Assembly: GCF_000003605.2 (NCBI RefSeq)
Contig: NW_003111474.1
Location: 310,982 to 337,177, forward strand
DNA: 26,196 bases
Direction: 5' to 3'
Source of the DNA: Saccoglossus kowalevskii
Taxonomy: Eukaryota; Hemichordata; Enteropneusta; Harrimaniidae
The notes beneath the pieces were generated by a model, which saw nothing but the letters and a program-made list of their open reading frames with translations, was not told where the DNA came from and ran no database searches. Position numbers and translations under genes: made by a program. How positions within the stretch are numbered: position 1 is the first letter of the stretch; every line of letters begins with the position of its first letter. Positions 12,441-22,600 of this stretch are shown here, piece by piece.

Positions 12441-12946
12441 TAGCTCTGTGTACAGATCTGTGAATGTGGAGGCGCTCATATTCGTCGGGACCTTATCTGC
12501 GCCCCAATGTGTTGGGGTGGCGTAAGAAGCCCAATGTAAATATCACCCCTACACAGCCATTACGCAGGGCTAATGATGATGATGATAAATAAATGTAATA
12601 CTTACGTCTATTCTGTTTCTTAAAGCTTGTATCTTTTCTTTTATTTGTAAATTTATGTCATTTAATTTTTCTTCTGTGTTTGCAATGTCTCTAATATCCT
12701 GCAAGAAAAAAAACAGTGGGTGTGTGAGAATTGTCAATAAATTTAAAAACGATTTCTTACATCCCTTATGTTTTCGTCAGCATACCAAATAATCTGTCAA
12801 TTAGTTTAAAACAAAATGTGTATTATGTTTGGATTTGTGTCATTATTAACTATTCCAATTTTTACCTGTATTAATGCTTTAACGTGCAAATCGTGTTTCA
12901 CGATTTCTTGCACACAAAGACGGACATGAACATCATCCGCCGCCAT
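3357..12946 (-). CDS. BNIP1: BNIP1 / SEC20 Qb-SNARE, complete gene, six coding exons
   Basis: Joining minus-strand exons 12946-12866, 12698-12606, 11964-11873, 7375-7268, 4694-4579 and 3544-3357 gives 678 nt, a 225-residue protein plus stop; human BNIP1 is 228. Every junction has GT/AG ends and keeps frame. The protein starts MAADDVHVRLCVQEIVKHDL and ends with a TM anchor (about residues 203-220) and the tail KKRLF. The SNARE region (about 132-192) contains ITENLMSISRLMA, and is followed by the family signature RKLLTKYNRRE (188-198). Family knowledge: SEC20/BNIP1 is a tail-anchored ER SNARE that works with syntaxin-18, USE1 and SEC22 in Golgi-to-ER retrograde fusion, and also affects mitochondria and apoptosis in mammals. 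The gene is head-to-head with ENTPD4/7. It is unusual for its long introns 3 and 4, the latter filled by a 49-bp minisatellite. The identification is very secure from alignment recalled by eye. Confidence 0.95.
3545..4578 (-). other. BNIP1: BNIP1 intron 5
   Basis: About 1 kb of AT-rich sequence bounded by donor GTGAGA and acceptor TTTCAG. Only short chance ORFs are present; no repeat structure or additional conserved exon was recognised. Confidence 0.8.
4579..4694 (-). CDS. BNIP1: BNIP1 coding exon 5, start of SNARE helix
   Basis: 116 nt, entering in phase 2 and leaving in phase 1. It encodes KNKEHMAKTATNITENLM, SISRLMASSVKQ and SEETMHTL, the N-terminal half of the SNARE motif, and matches the human ITESLMGISRMMAQQV region. 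The acceptor is CTGCAG? read as TTGCAG|GAAAAA, and the donor is G|GTGAGA. Confidence 0.93.
4883..7185. repeat. 49-bp minisatellite, 47 head-to-tail units (BNIP1 intron 4)
   Basis: Units beginning GATTCTAGGCATTCATTG recur every 49 bp from 4883 (first, variant) through 7137, and the unit fragment at 7186 is still in register. 4883 plus 47x49 equals 7186, so there is no net insertion or deletion across 2.3 kb. Variation is by substitution at a few positions: GAGGTC/GATGTC, CATAC/CCTAC, ACCATGG/ATCATGG/ACCAAGG/ATCATGCGG and GCATC/GTATC. A degenerate unit precedes the array from about 4837. Blocks of variant units recur at an offset of 11 units (5520-5813 against 6059-6352), evidence of multi-unit duplication. 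The array has stops in frame and is not coding. Confidence 0.97.
7268..7375 (-). CDS. BNIP1: BNIP1 coding exon 4
   Basis: 108 nt. The acceptor is the TTACAG ending at 7376, not the nearer CACAG. This choice restores frame and gives LHSTQTALRKANLACKLQID, aligned without gaps to the human LSNQASWRKANL region; the nearer AG gives an immediate stop. The exon ends KGGTDPDIRK plus two bases of Arg at donor GTAATT. The 49-bp minisatellite begins about 75 bp further into the following intron. Confidence 0.92.
7376..9018 (-). other. BNIP1: BNIP1 intron 3, distal part
   Basis: AT-rich intron sequence with no credible exon. The overlapping small ORFs at 8074-8382 on both strands have no recognisable motif. 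Confidence 0.7.
9021..9708. mobile_element. Non-autonomous TA-flanked fold-back DNA transposon (MITE), 688 bp
   Basis: The left end GTTGCGTTCACG and the right end CGTGAACACAAC are inverted repeats differing by one base, flanked by TA at 9019-9020 and 9709-9710. Internally, CTTAGCACGGGCTAAG or its reverse CTTAGCCCGTGCTAAG occurs at 9041, 9068 and 9100. Degenerate forms lie near 9119, 9168, 9199, 9580 and 9675. The left 80 bp is itself a long hairpin: 9024-9035 pairs with 9089-9100 and 9041-9056 with 9068-9083. The right side holds a second terminus-like copy near 9604-9621. No transposase remains. The TA target fits Tc1/mariner-like or other TA-targeting superfamilies; I cannot name the family. 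Confidence 0.8.
9711..11339 (-). other. BNIP1: BNIP1 intron 3, middle part
   Basis: Very AT-rich intron sequence with homopolymer A/T tracts and only short chance ORFs. No repeat family or exon is recognisable to me. Confidence 0.65.
11340..11830. repeat. Divergent dispersed repeat in imperfect tandem
   Basis: The segment CAAATCTA/CTAGGGGT-type starts at 11517, 11680 and 11808. Each is followed by a motif of the type TTTTCAAGAAGARGTTGAAAA about 80 bp later, and a further TTTTTCAAGAAG lies at 11418. Spacing is 163 then 128 bp, so units have diverged by indels. It resembles old non-coding interspersed repeats of marine invertebrates; the family is unknown to me. Confidence 0.6.
11873..11964 (-). 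CDS. BNIP1: BNIP1 coding exon 3
   Basis: 92 nt, phase 0 to phase 2, encoding DLERFAKEQDKETDKVNLL then RDVDNHRKQLH. The donor is AG|GTATGA. The human counterpart reads DLEQLAKEQDKE, so the match is clear. Confidence 0.93.
11965..12391 (-). other. BNIP1: BNIP1 intron 2, distal part
   Basis: Intron sequence without a credible exon. The minus-strand ORF overlapping it and the adjacent (GAT)n tract, which would encode a polyhistidine run, is a repeat artefact. Confidence 0.7.
12392..12440. repeat. (GAT)16 microsatellite
   Basis: Uninterrupted GAT trinucleotide repeat, 49 bp, in BNIP1 intron 2. It borders a segment that ends with a second, shorter ATG/GAT tract. Confidence 0.97.
12441..12588. mobile_element. 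Possible short SINE-like or microsatellite-tailed element
   Basis: About 150 bp of higher GC than the surrounding intron, bounded by (GAT)16 on one side and GATGATGATGAT at 12574-12588 on the other. It contains a hairpin, CCCCAA (12502-12507) pairing with TTGGGG (12512-12517) over a TGTG loop. Microsatellite-ended elements of this type are common in marine invertebrates. I see no clear tRNA A/B boxes or target duplication. Confidence 0.3.
12606..12698 (-). CDS. BNIP1: BNIP1 coding exon 2
   Basis: Exactly 31 codons, phase 0 to phase 0, starting DIRDIANTEEKLNDINLQ and ending ALRNRID. The acceptor is TTGCAG and the donor GTAAG. This corresponds to the human segment beginning DIRD after exon 1. 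Its composition suits the N-terminal helical, tether-contacting region of SEC20. Confidence 0.93.
12866..12946 (-). CDS. BNIP1: BNIP1 coding exon 1
   Basis: Encodes residues 1-27, from MAADDVHVRL to HVKALIQ, and ends in phase 0 at donor CAG|GTAAAA. The start codon sits in CCAAGATGGCGGC (12951-12939 on the minus strand), a match to the YY1 initiator-type element that often overlaps start codons of housekeeping genes. The human protein has the same exon end after VKALIQ. Confidence 0.95.
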
Positions 12947-13640
12947 CTTGGAATTCCCTCCATGACTGCGCAGGTTTATGGGGAACCCCTACATTGCGGC
13001 ATCGTCGCAATAGTAGATGTGTGTCTGATTTTGCTAAAATGCACGTTGTCGATAGTGTCACGAAATATTGTGTTTTGCACTCTGACTATTAAGAATGTAA
13101 TCTGAACAGTTGTTTAGAAAAATAATACCAGATCCCGTAAATAACTCGTCACTTCCTCTTATCAACGAATTGCCGTAAAGTGGTATATATTGTACACGTT
13201 TCACGATATTAGTGGATGTTGTCATTTCGTTATCTGTGTTGTGTGTGTTGCTTTGCGAATAATATCACCGGCAGAGGGCAATTCCAATTTAACAACACGT
13301 GTGAACCATACACGATGTACGCGTAATTACTACTACCCTATTGGAATTGTTTTATCTCTTCGATTGCAGTAAAAATAAGCAACATATGGAATCATTAAGA
13401 AGTTGACGAATCTCAGAGGAATTGCAATTTTAAGGGCTCTCCAGACTTTACCAAAACGACGTAGATAGTCTTAAGCCATAGTTGACGTGGAATAGATCTT
13501 CCCAAATCCGACTATTTCATTTATTTTTGAATTGTGCTTTGACTACGATCCGCCATAATACATCGTCACGTGGCAAGAAGAGGCGAATATGAACTGTCGG
13601 TACGTCGCCGGAAACGCCAGCCATCGATCATAGCCTATAT
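12947..13640. promoter_or_regulatory. Head-to-head intergenic region, likely bidirectional promoter of BNIP1 and ENTPD4/7
   Basis: Only 694 bp separate the two start codons on opposite strands. The region is richer in CpG than the flanking introns, especially 12900-13020 and 13540-13630. It carries the YY1-type GCCGCCATCTTGG at 12939-12951 and an E-box in GTCACGTGGC (13565-13574), about 70 bp upstream of the ENTPD4/7 ATG. A CGCCAT occurs at 13551-13556. No TATA box is convincing. Transcription start sites cannot be placed from sequence. Confidence 0.6.
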
Positions 13641-13648
13641 ATGGCAAG
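13641..13648 (+). CDS. ENTPD4: ENTPD4/7 coding exon 1 (8 coding nt)
   Basis: ATGGCAAG followed by the donor GTAAAA. Spliced to the A at 16699 it gives Met-Ala-Arg and runs in frame into MSFPSLPATWH. Human ENTPD7 begins MARISFSYLCPASW and ENTPD4 begins MGR, so the split codon and the three leading residues match the family. Without this exon, the ATG at 16700 would sit one base after a splice acceptor. The 5' UTR part of the exon extends upstream by an unknown length. Confidence 0.85.
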
Positions 13649-16600
13649 GTAAAATACTGCAAACAAACTTTTTTATAGATAGTATAGCAAGCAGCTGTTT
13701 CGTCCATTGACATTTTATTGTCCAGCTTTTGTTAAAACTAGTTACGATCCAATTGACACGTATTCAAATGCGTGGGACAATGAATTAGTTATCTCCTTTG
13801 AAACATTCAAACAAAATGCAACAAATCCTAAATGACGCAATTTCTGGTTGGACACTAATGAGAATGTCAACGTAGATATAGCGTACGAGGCTGCAAATGA
13901 TACGTGGAAAGAATACGGTCTATCTTTCATGTATTTGTGTTTTGTATCGTGTTATTTTGTAGGTACATGTACATGTAAAATATGAGAGCTCGGAAAACTA
14001 AAATAATTAATGGTTAATTATTGATGATTGAAAATGTGTGTGCAAACAACCCTAAATGAAAGATTGATATCATTTTAATTCAAAAGTGTGAATTATTGAT
14101 TAGTTTGTTGTATCATCTGCAATCATTATTCTCATTCGTTTATTTGATACAACACCAACACAGAACGATACAGCTGTATGAATTAAACTAGCAACAATAC
14201 TGATCTTGTTCAATAACTTACAAATGGCATTTTTTTTACCTTGTAATTATTTCTGAATAAGGATAGTTGAGTCAATGAATCTATAAAAAAAAATTCTTTT
14301 ATGTGCACAAATGATCACCACTATTACCACCAGTTTGAACGCCAGGATCAAATGTACACAATTTACTGTGGTGCTGCTCAGATAATAATAAAAATACCGG
14401 GAGATGTCAGAGATGGTAGGATGGGAAATGATTCAATATTTAATGCCAATGACAGAAATTATTAATTATGTTCGATTGTGGTTGGTATTTTACAAACCCA
14501 AACCATTTCCTGGTGCGATTCAGGTATTACTAGTAATCAATGTTGTTGAAAAAACGCAATCTTGATTTCGCAGTTCACCATCTTAGAGGTATCAGACGGA
14601 CAGGAGCTTAGTGTCAACAACCCATTGACACTTTCATTCAATGCCTTTGTTGTGTTTCACTTCTAATGATTTTTTTTTTCATTTTCAGTGGATTATTTAA
14701 AAGGTCTTAAATGATACAAATTTGTCTATGAAAAGTGCATTTAATAACGACAAACGAATGAATATAAAATTTTGAATTACTCTTTATAATACACGGTGAA
14801 CTTTATTGGTCCACTCCGGCAACTGAACCATGAACGGTAGATGTTACTTCAATATATACTTTTGGTGGTGGTGCCAAATTCAAAAAAAAAATAGAACAGC
14901 AATGAAGTATGAAAATGCAAGTGAGCTGCAGGCATAGCCGATTATTAAAGAACAGTGCTAATTTAAGTTCATCTCAAGAAGTAAACAAATTTTATTTTTT
15001 ATTCAAAATATCTTGTACATTATCTTCAGTATTTAACTCTCAAACTGAGGCACCACAACTTGAAAAGAACGTAGCATTTACCAGTTGCAAACAAAGTTTG
15101 TGTTGGTCGATCGTTACTTTAATTAACTATTGTCAGCAAAAATTCAGCTCGGCAGTTCAAATTAAGCAGCGTACCACTTTTTACTTTGGCTCGTTTATAA
15201 AAACAAACGGTGTCACTATCGTATTAAAAATTGTGTCTTTGGTGTACTAGACAATGATAGATTTCCATTCTTGACTAGTTATATTTTTTTAAAGGATCTG
15301 TTTCTTCTGACTGAATGTAGCCTGTTCACAGCTTAACAAGCATCATCAAGTAGGGACATACAAAAAAATTGGTAGTACACGCAGACTTGATTTGTAGAAT
15401 GTATACACAACAGTGGTACACTTTTTAGACACCTGTAAATAAATGCATCACTGGTAGGTATATCCACCTGCAATTTCCCATCAAATACCTCCATCCTGGT
15501 CCTTCGTCCAGGATTTACACTAATAAATCGACTAAGAAACATGATATGTGGCAATGTTTATGAAATGATCTTGCTACCATGTCTGTACTTGTCTATCTTA
15601 TTGGAATTTAATTTGATGATGATTTTGTAGAGATTTTGCTAGGTTTTTAGCGCAGCTTGCTGTGAGTGAATGCCTGGGCATCTACACTGTATGCTTTGAG
15701 ACATTTGATCTGCCATTGGGTTATTCGTCTCTTAAAGTGTCTGTGAATCGTAGATTTAGCTGCATACATCAGCTGTCGTATGATAAAATAAATACGTATA
15801 ATTTATAGATATTTATTATATTTAGTCTGAATACGACTCATATCTATAAATAAAGGCAGATTTGTCAGTTTCCTACAAACCAGCAAAAAATACCAAACTT
15901 TTACAGCTTAACTATTCACTGGGGTAACATTAAGCCAACCACTAACAAAATTCAAACTCATTTGGTATTTATCTGTTGAGAAATTCCTTACATGCATACC
16001 TTGTTACCTAAAACACATTCCCAAAGTAGCCGGTATTTGAAACAGACAAGTATCCCAGAACCAAAAGCCAGTTAACAGTGTCCTTACAGTGGAACGATTA
16101 TTTTGGTTTCAAATACCTCAGGAAAGTATTCCAGGTTGTGTGTGTGTGTGATTAGATCTATATTTTGGATGAGGTTGGACCGATCATGTGCAAACTTCAC
16201 ACATACATCTTGGGATACATAAGCGCATCCATATGTTTATAATTTGGTTCAAGAAGACTGAATGGCAGATATTTTTGGTGCTTGAAATTGATCAAAAAAG
16301 TTCATACATGGAACATATTTAGACATAATATTTTGCTTTGCAGATTCAATATGACTGACAGGTGGACATTTTTTGTTGTTGCCAAGATAGACATTGTTAC
16401 CACTTATTGGTATTAATAAAGATTGCATTATCAGAATAATGGGAACTGTTCACCTTGTTTTGTGCCACTTACCTGCCTTTTCATAAATTCTTAAAGATAC
16501 AAATAGCATATCAAAAGATCAATTGTTACGCTCAGACGACTTGGGTTGTGTAGCGAATATTGTTAGTATATGCGGACTGTGCATTGCAATGTAAACAGTT

Positions 16601-19600
16601 TTAGGCATCAGAGAAGTTGAATGAACAGTTCATATCAGCAAATTTGGCACAAGAAATAAAATTAACTAAAAATAAAAAAAAACTTTATGTCTTTATAGAA
16701 TGTCCTTTCCTTCACTCCCTGCAACATGGCATATCAAGTTGAATGGCTACAACAAAAAATTCACCGTCTTTCTTCTTGGGCTTTGCTTTGTTGGAATTGT
16801 TGCACTGATCCTCATCGTTGAAAGTCACAAACTGGGCATGGATGACAGCTATGAGAGATATGCCAGCAAATACACTCATGCGGAAGCTACAGATATCACT
16901 GACCCCAACTTGTTTTTTGGCATTGTGATCGATGCTGGTAGTAGTGGGACAAGGGTGTTTGTTTATTTTTGGCCACGTCACACAGGAAATTCCAATGAGT
17001 TGCTTCAGATTCAACAAATGAGAGATAAAGACAGATCACCTGTAGTCAAGAAAATCAAACCTGGTAAGCTGTATTTTATATCTGGTTTAACCCTTAACCC
17101 TTAACCTTTAACCTTTTCAATACCCCCTTTGTCACCATTCACAAATTTACACTGAATAAATTTTTTCATATTTTTCAAAAATTCTGATCAAGAATGAGAA
17201 ATAAAGTATATCCGAAAAAATAAGAAAGAAATAATCACGATATTATACCTCAATTGTGATTTAAACTGCATATTGATCAATGCATAATGGTCAAACTATG
17301 AGTATACAGTGAGAACATTCAGATTGATCATATTCCAAACAGTTTTCACAAAAATAATTTGTCTAGTCACTATGTTAAGCATTTTAGGAGGTGACTAAAA
17401 AGTGAAGTCTCTATTTCAAATTGCATGCAAGGGCCAATAAAGGGATGTAATATGGAAAAATATTACATGGCTTTTATGCCACTGGTACTGTATGATAAGT
17501 TTTGTATATTTGGTTCAAAATTAACAAAGGAATTGTAAAAAAAATTGCATTAAAATTTGGCGGGAAAATCTCATGTTGTTCAAAAGGTTAACTTTCATTA
17601 AATGTGGTCCAGTCCATGCAGTGCCTGAAATACCAGTGACATTTTCACTGCAATATCATTTCATGGCTCTCCATGTGGTCCAGTCCATGCAGTGCCTGAA
17701 ATACCAGTGACATTTTCACTGCAATATCATTTCATGGCTCTCCTGACTAAATTACTTTACTTATATTAAGAAAACAATTTATTTCTGTCATAACAACTGC
17801 CATTATGGGGCTCTTAGTCAAGGAGGGAATTACACTGACAATACCGCAGCGCCCACTCACAGTCCATAATTTTGTCATATGCACTTCTAATGTGTCTTTT
17901 TATTATACTAGTATGTCTTTATTCGTTTCTTGCTTAGTAAAAGAGATACTCAGTTTGGTTTTCACTTGAAACAGTTGGTCAAGGTGCATATAAAACTATT
18001 TTATTTCTAGGACTTTCTACTCTCGCTGAAAATCCTTCAGAAGCCAATGTTTATCTACGCCCATTACTGCAATATGCAGCTGATCATATACCACGCATGA
18101 AACATCAAGAAACACCGTTATATGTTCTCGCAACCGCAGGAATGCGAATGCTGCCTGAAAGGTTTGTACACATTATATTGGAGACCATTAACACAATTTT
18201 AGAGCAATGCCAATGATGTGTAATTTAATTATTTTCTTCTCTGGCCATGTTGGAATATTTGAAAATACTAAAAATGAAAAAAGCACTACAACGTTTGATA
18301 TTTCGCAGAAGTTTCATCTTATAAATTACAAACACCAAATAAAAAGATGGAGCACTCTCTTTTCATGAAAACCAATACTTTATGATTTTCCCATCTCGTT
18401 AAAGGCTAATCTGGCAGCCATTTTGAAATCTGTCAAAATACCAGTCAAAGGGAATAAACATGTATATTGTCAGTAAGTTAAAAATATAATTTGTTTTATC
18501 TTATTTTTGCTACAGCCAACAAAATGCAATTTTAGATGATATTCGAAAAGATGTCCCAAAGGAATTTAATTTCTTGTTTGCTGAAACCCATACTGAAGTG
18601 ATCACTGGGAAGGAGGAGGGAGTCTATGCTTGGATTGGCATTAATTTTGTTCTTGGACGATTTGACCACACAGATGATGGTGAGTTATGTGTTAGTTTTT
18701 ATTATTCGTGATGGAGAGGCTCTTTAATCCACCAATCAAGGTTCAGTATAGGCAGAATAAAGCTGTTGTCTGGTTAAAATTTACTTGATATTCTGTTCAT
18801 GTCAGCAATTTGTAGACTCGTTCAAACTTTGTTTTTGATGTACTCATTGTCTCATCTAAAATCAGTTTTTCTTGTACATTTCAGATGTGCCGATAATGGC
18901 TGTGGACGTGCCGGGTGCAACCAATAAAACTCCAATGCTGCGTAAAAGAACAGTAGGTGTACTTGATATGGGAGGCGGTTCAGCGCAGATAGCATACGAA
19001 GTACCCTCAACTGTAAGGTTCAACTCGTATGATAAACAGGTGTCTACTCTGATCATAGCATGTGTTTGGTATATCTTCATTTTTACTGTGCTTGAATATA
19101 CATTGGCTATTAATAACCATTTGATTGTCAAAGTTGACATCTTCTTTGACAAATTAAACCTGCATTTTTGAATATTCTGATTAAGACCACCATCTGTTGG
19201 AAATTGCGAACACTTGGTTCAAAATTAACAAAGAAATTATATAAAAAATACACACAAATCTGCGGCAGATTTTTTCGGTTGGAACAATTATGGCATCCAA
19301 ATATCATTATAAAATTATTTTTATTCCCCCTAGGAGTTATTCCATCAGTGTGCAAATACACTCATTGCAAAGAATCATCTTGTTTCAACACAATTTTTAC
19401 TATTTTGGTGCTGAACAGAACATTGATTGTGTTGTGTACATGTATGCTTGTGATTATGGCCATGAACAATGCATGCAGTGTTTTGTTAAGGTAAACATTT
19501 TCTTAGAAATTTGGACTTTCTTGAGAGTACTGTGCATTTCATTTCTTGATTTATTTTGACAAAGACTTTCCTTTGAAACATGATTAACTATCCAATCATT

Positions 19601-22600
19601 TTGATATCCCATGCTAATTGATTAATAATGTAACTCCAGTCTTGTTGTTTAGCATTGTATATTCTGGTAGATTTTAAAGTGAAGGTTTATCAATGATTCT
19701 GTTTTCTATTTTTACATGTGTCATGTTGTTGAAGGTTGCAGGTTCACCATAAATTGTGTTTTTTTACTTCTAGGTTTGAGGTAAACTTAAGTGATGTGAT
19801 GCTGATTAAGGAGTAGAAAAAAACAGTATGGTTTTGAGATCTCTCATTGGTTGGCATTGCATCACGTCTTCATTACATCACTTCCTGTTTTACACATGAA
19901 AGTCTGCCTGGTATTACTATAAACTGTTTCATTTTCGTATGTGATGGTTGTGTTCATTGTTTTATATTACAGCGTCTATAACATAACTTACAACTACTGT
20001 AAAACATGTCTTTTTCGTGAGCATGTCTTTTTAGCGAATTTAGCGAAAGAACAGATTCGCTAATTCAAGATGTCACTAATGACTTTATTATAAATTCAAA
20101 ATGGCCAAGGCTTGGGGATTTGTATACAGTAATCATAAAAATTTGGGGCGCTTCCTAATTACACTTGACAATTTAACTGCGCATTTGTTTTGGCATGCGA
20201 CAGACAAGTATTGTGAAAACAGGAAATCAACAATGACAAGAGAGATTCGTTAAATCAACATTTCACTATTACGTCATTTCACCACAATTCGCTAAAATTG
20301 CATGTCGCTTTTCAACATGTTTTACAGTATAAAATTCTTATTTCTCATGTTATATTCTTATTTAAATCTAATTAAAATTCATCAAAGTAATTCCTTATGA
20401 GCATCATATGCTTGCTTTTTTATTATTTGTGTACAGTTCATAGATTCCTGGGTGTAACTTTGCAGTTGGACACTTTGTACATTTGAATGTCAATTCACTT
20501 ATACTTAAAACACTAAAGACAACTGTTTTCAATATACCCATATAATTAATTTAATATTTTTTCAAAATTTTTTATCAATACCTGTAACCAATGAAAAACC
20601 ATGCAGTCCAAAATTATAGAAAAATTAATAAAAATATGACAAATTGTGGCGGGGAAAATATTATCATTCAAATTGCTGTTTATGAATGCTTATTTGCTTA
20701 TTGGTAGTGCATGTGCTTACATAAATGACAGATGATAGTCCAGGGTCAAAATATTTAATTTAATGATCCATCATTTCATAAGTGGAATGTTTGATTTATG
20801 TGTACTTTTATGGTAGATGTACTTCTTATTGAGCAAATAGGGATTTCTATTTTGAATCTTTACTGAATTATTACAAGTGTGGATTGAGCATTCTGTCAAT
20901 TCATATTTCTTAGTTCATGCATTGGTATTTAATCTTGATGTTCCTTATGACTATAAAATTGAACTGAAACTTGGTCAAAAAATTGTTAAAGTGGTATCAG
21001 GAAAACAAGATTTTATCTGTAAAGCTGATAACAACAAATTGAGCATTATGCCACAGTCTTCAGTAGTTATAGGAGTTAAGCATAGCATAAATGTAGTACA
21101 GTATTTCTACAAATATATTTTTTTAAGTTTCATTTATTTAATGCAAAGTTTTGATAGTTGTGCTAAAAATGTTTGAAAATTGTGCAAAAACGCCACAGTC
21201 TCCATACCACCAAGCATTCAAATTTTGTTTAAACAATATTTTTTAGGCATGTTGCATGGAACCCATATTGAATACAACTGACATGATGTGACAACTGGTG
21301 TTTAGTTGTGTAATAAAGCAAACATTATGCTCTGCATTATGCCATTTATATTTGCATACATATTTTATTTACATACATATTGAAAAGTTATGCAAGGGTA
21401 ATCTTGGCAAAGCAAGGTTTTTTCCATAATTTTAAAAATGTTTTGTTTCTTGAAATAATGGGTTTTAATTTTTTTAAGATGAAGGGGGCTTCTATTTCAT
21501 TTTACTCATTTAGTAATTAAATTAATAATGTATAATAATTACTATATTTCACCTACCTAATTTGTTTTCATGACAACCATTTCAGGAGGAATTGGCAAAG
21601 TCCTTGTTAGCCGAATTCAACCTTGGCTGCGATACACACGAGACGGAGCATGTGTACAGAGTTTATGTGACCACCTTTCTGGGTTATGGTGCAAATGTTG
21701 CTAGAGAGAGATATGAAAAAAACATTGTTAATAATACCAAGCATGGGTAAGATCTTGTTATATATGTAGTATCACCATGGTTACAGCATTGACCGTTAAA
21801 TTGTGAATTTATTAGCCTGTTATTAATATTATATTTTCATCAGCGGTATTAATCAAACACTTTCAATCTTGGTTTATGGTAATATAAATAAGCGCCCTCT
21901 AGTGGCATACATATTATAATGCTAGCTCTTGTGTGGAAGTGTTCTCTCTTTAAAACTAAGTGAGGGAACAATTCTTTCTAGCCTTTTTGACTATGTGTAT
22001 TGTGGAATTCCCATCATGCATCTCATTTATGTTAACAATAGAAGAAGTAGCTTTATGCTTAGAATGTCTGTCTTTGTTTACCACATGTAGGGATTCATTA
22101 AAAGGTGGTTTGAAAAGTACAGTACATAATGTCATTTTTATTTCAGTTAAATTTATGGGAAAATCTGATGATGGACATGATATGCATTTTCATATCTCAT
22201 CTCCGTTCTCCTGCAATAATTCTATATTGTCCTCCTCAGGAATATTGTTGGAGGAACCGCAGAGAAACCTATCTTGGATCCTTGCTTACCTCAGGAAATG
22301 CCGGATGAAATTACAGATGATAATGGAAAAGTGTACTATTTGAAGGGGACAGGGAACTTTGCTAAGTGCAGACAGGCTGTGCAGGCACAGTTGGATCTTT
22401 CTGTCCCTTGCCAAAAAGAACCTTGTTCTATCAATGGGGTATATCAACCCACTATGGACTTCTTGAACAGTGAATTCTACGGTTTTTCAGAATTCTGGTA
22501 TTCCATGGAGGATGTGCTCCGAATGGGGGGACCATATAATTATTATACTTTTACAAAAGCTGCACAGGTATGTACAGAGAACAAGTCATTGTCTATATAT

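Larger units (their letters stand above)
17064..18010 (+). other. ENTPD4: ENTPD4/7 intron 2
   Basis: 947-bp intron with a short (TTAACCY)4 run at 17087-17114 and a perfect 71-bp tandem duplication at 17602-17743. Apart from these it is AT-rich and featureless. Confidence 0.85.

Noticed and set aside
12168-12479. Minus-strand ORF with a polyhistidine tract
   Set aside because: The histidines come from the (GAT)16 microsatellite read as CAT; the rest lies in BNIP1 intron 2 with no protein family match.
14909-15250. Plus-strand 113-residue ORF in ENTPD4/7 intron 1
   Set aside because: No recognisable domain, no splice or promoter context; length is expected by chance in 3 kb of intron.
15798-15852. 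Inverted repeat TTATAGATATTTAT / ATATCTATAAATAA as a mobile element
   Set aside because: Short, AT-only arms with no target duplication are expected by chance in such AT-rich DNA.
16700-16702. ATG at 16700 as the ENTPD4/7 start
   Set aside because: It lies one base after a splice acceptor. The upstream ATGGCAAG exon gives the conserved MAR start and a better fit to human ENTPD7.
17087-17114. Interstitial telomeric repeat
   Set aside because: The unit is the heptamer TTAACCC/T, not the metazoan hexamer, with only four copies; a simple microsatellite suffices.
20877-21176. Plus-strand 99-residue ORF in ENTPD4/7 intron 5
   Set aside because: It has somewhat protein-like text but no known motif, and exons 5 and 6 join in frame without it.
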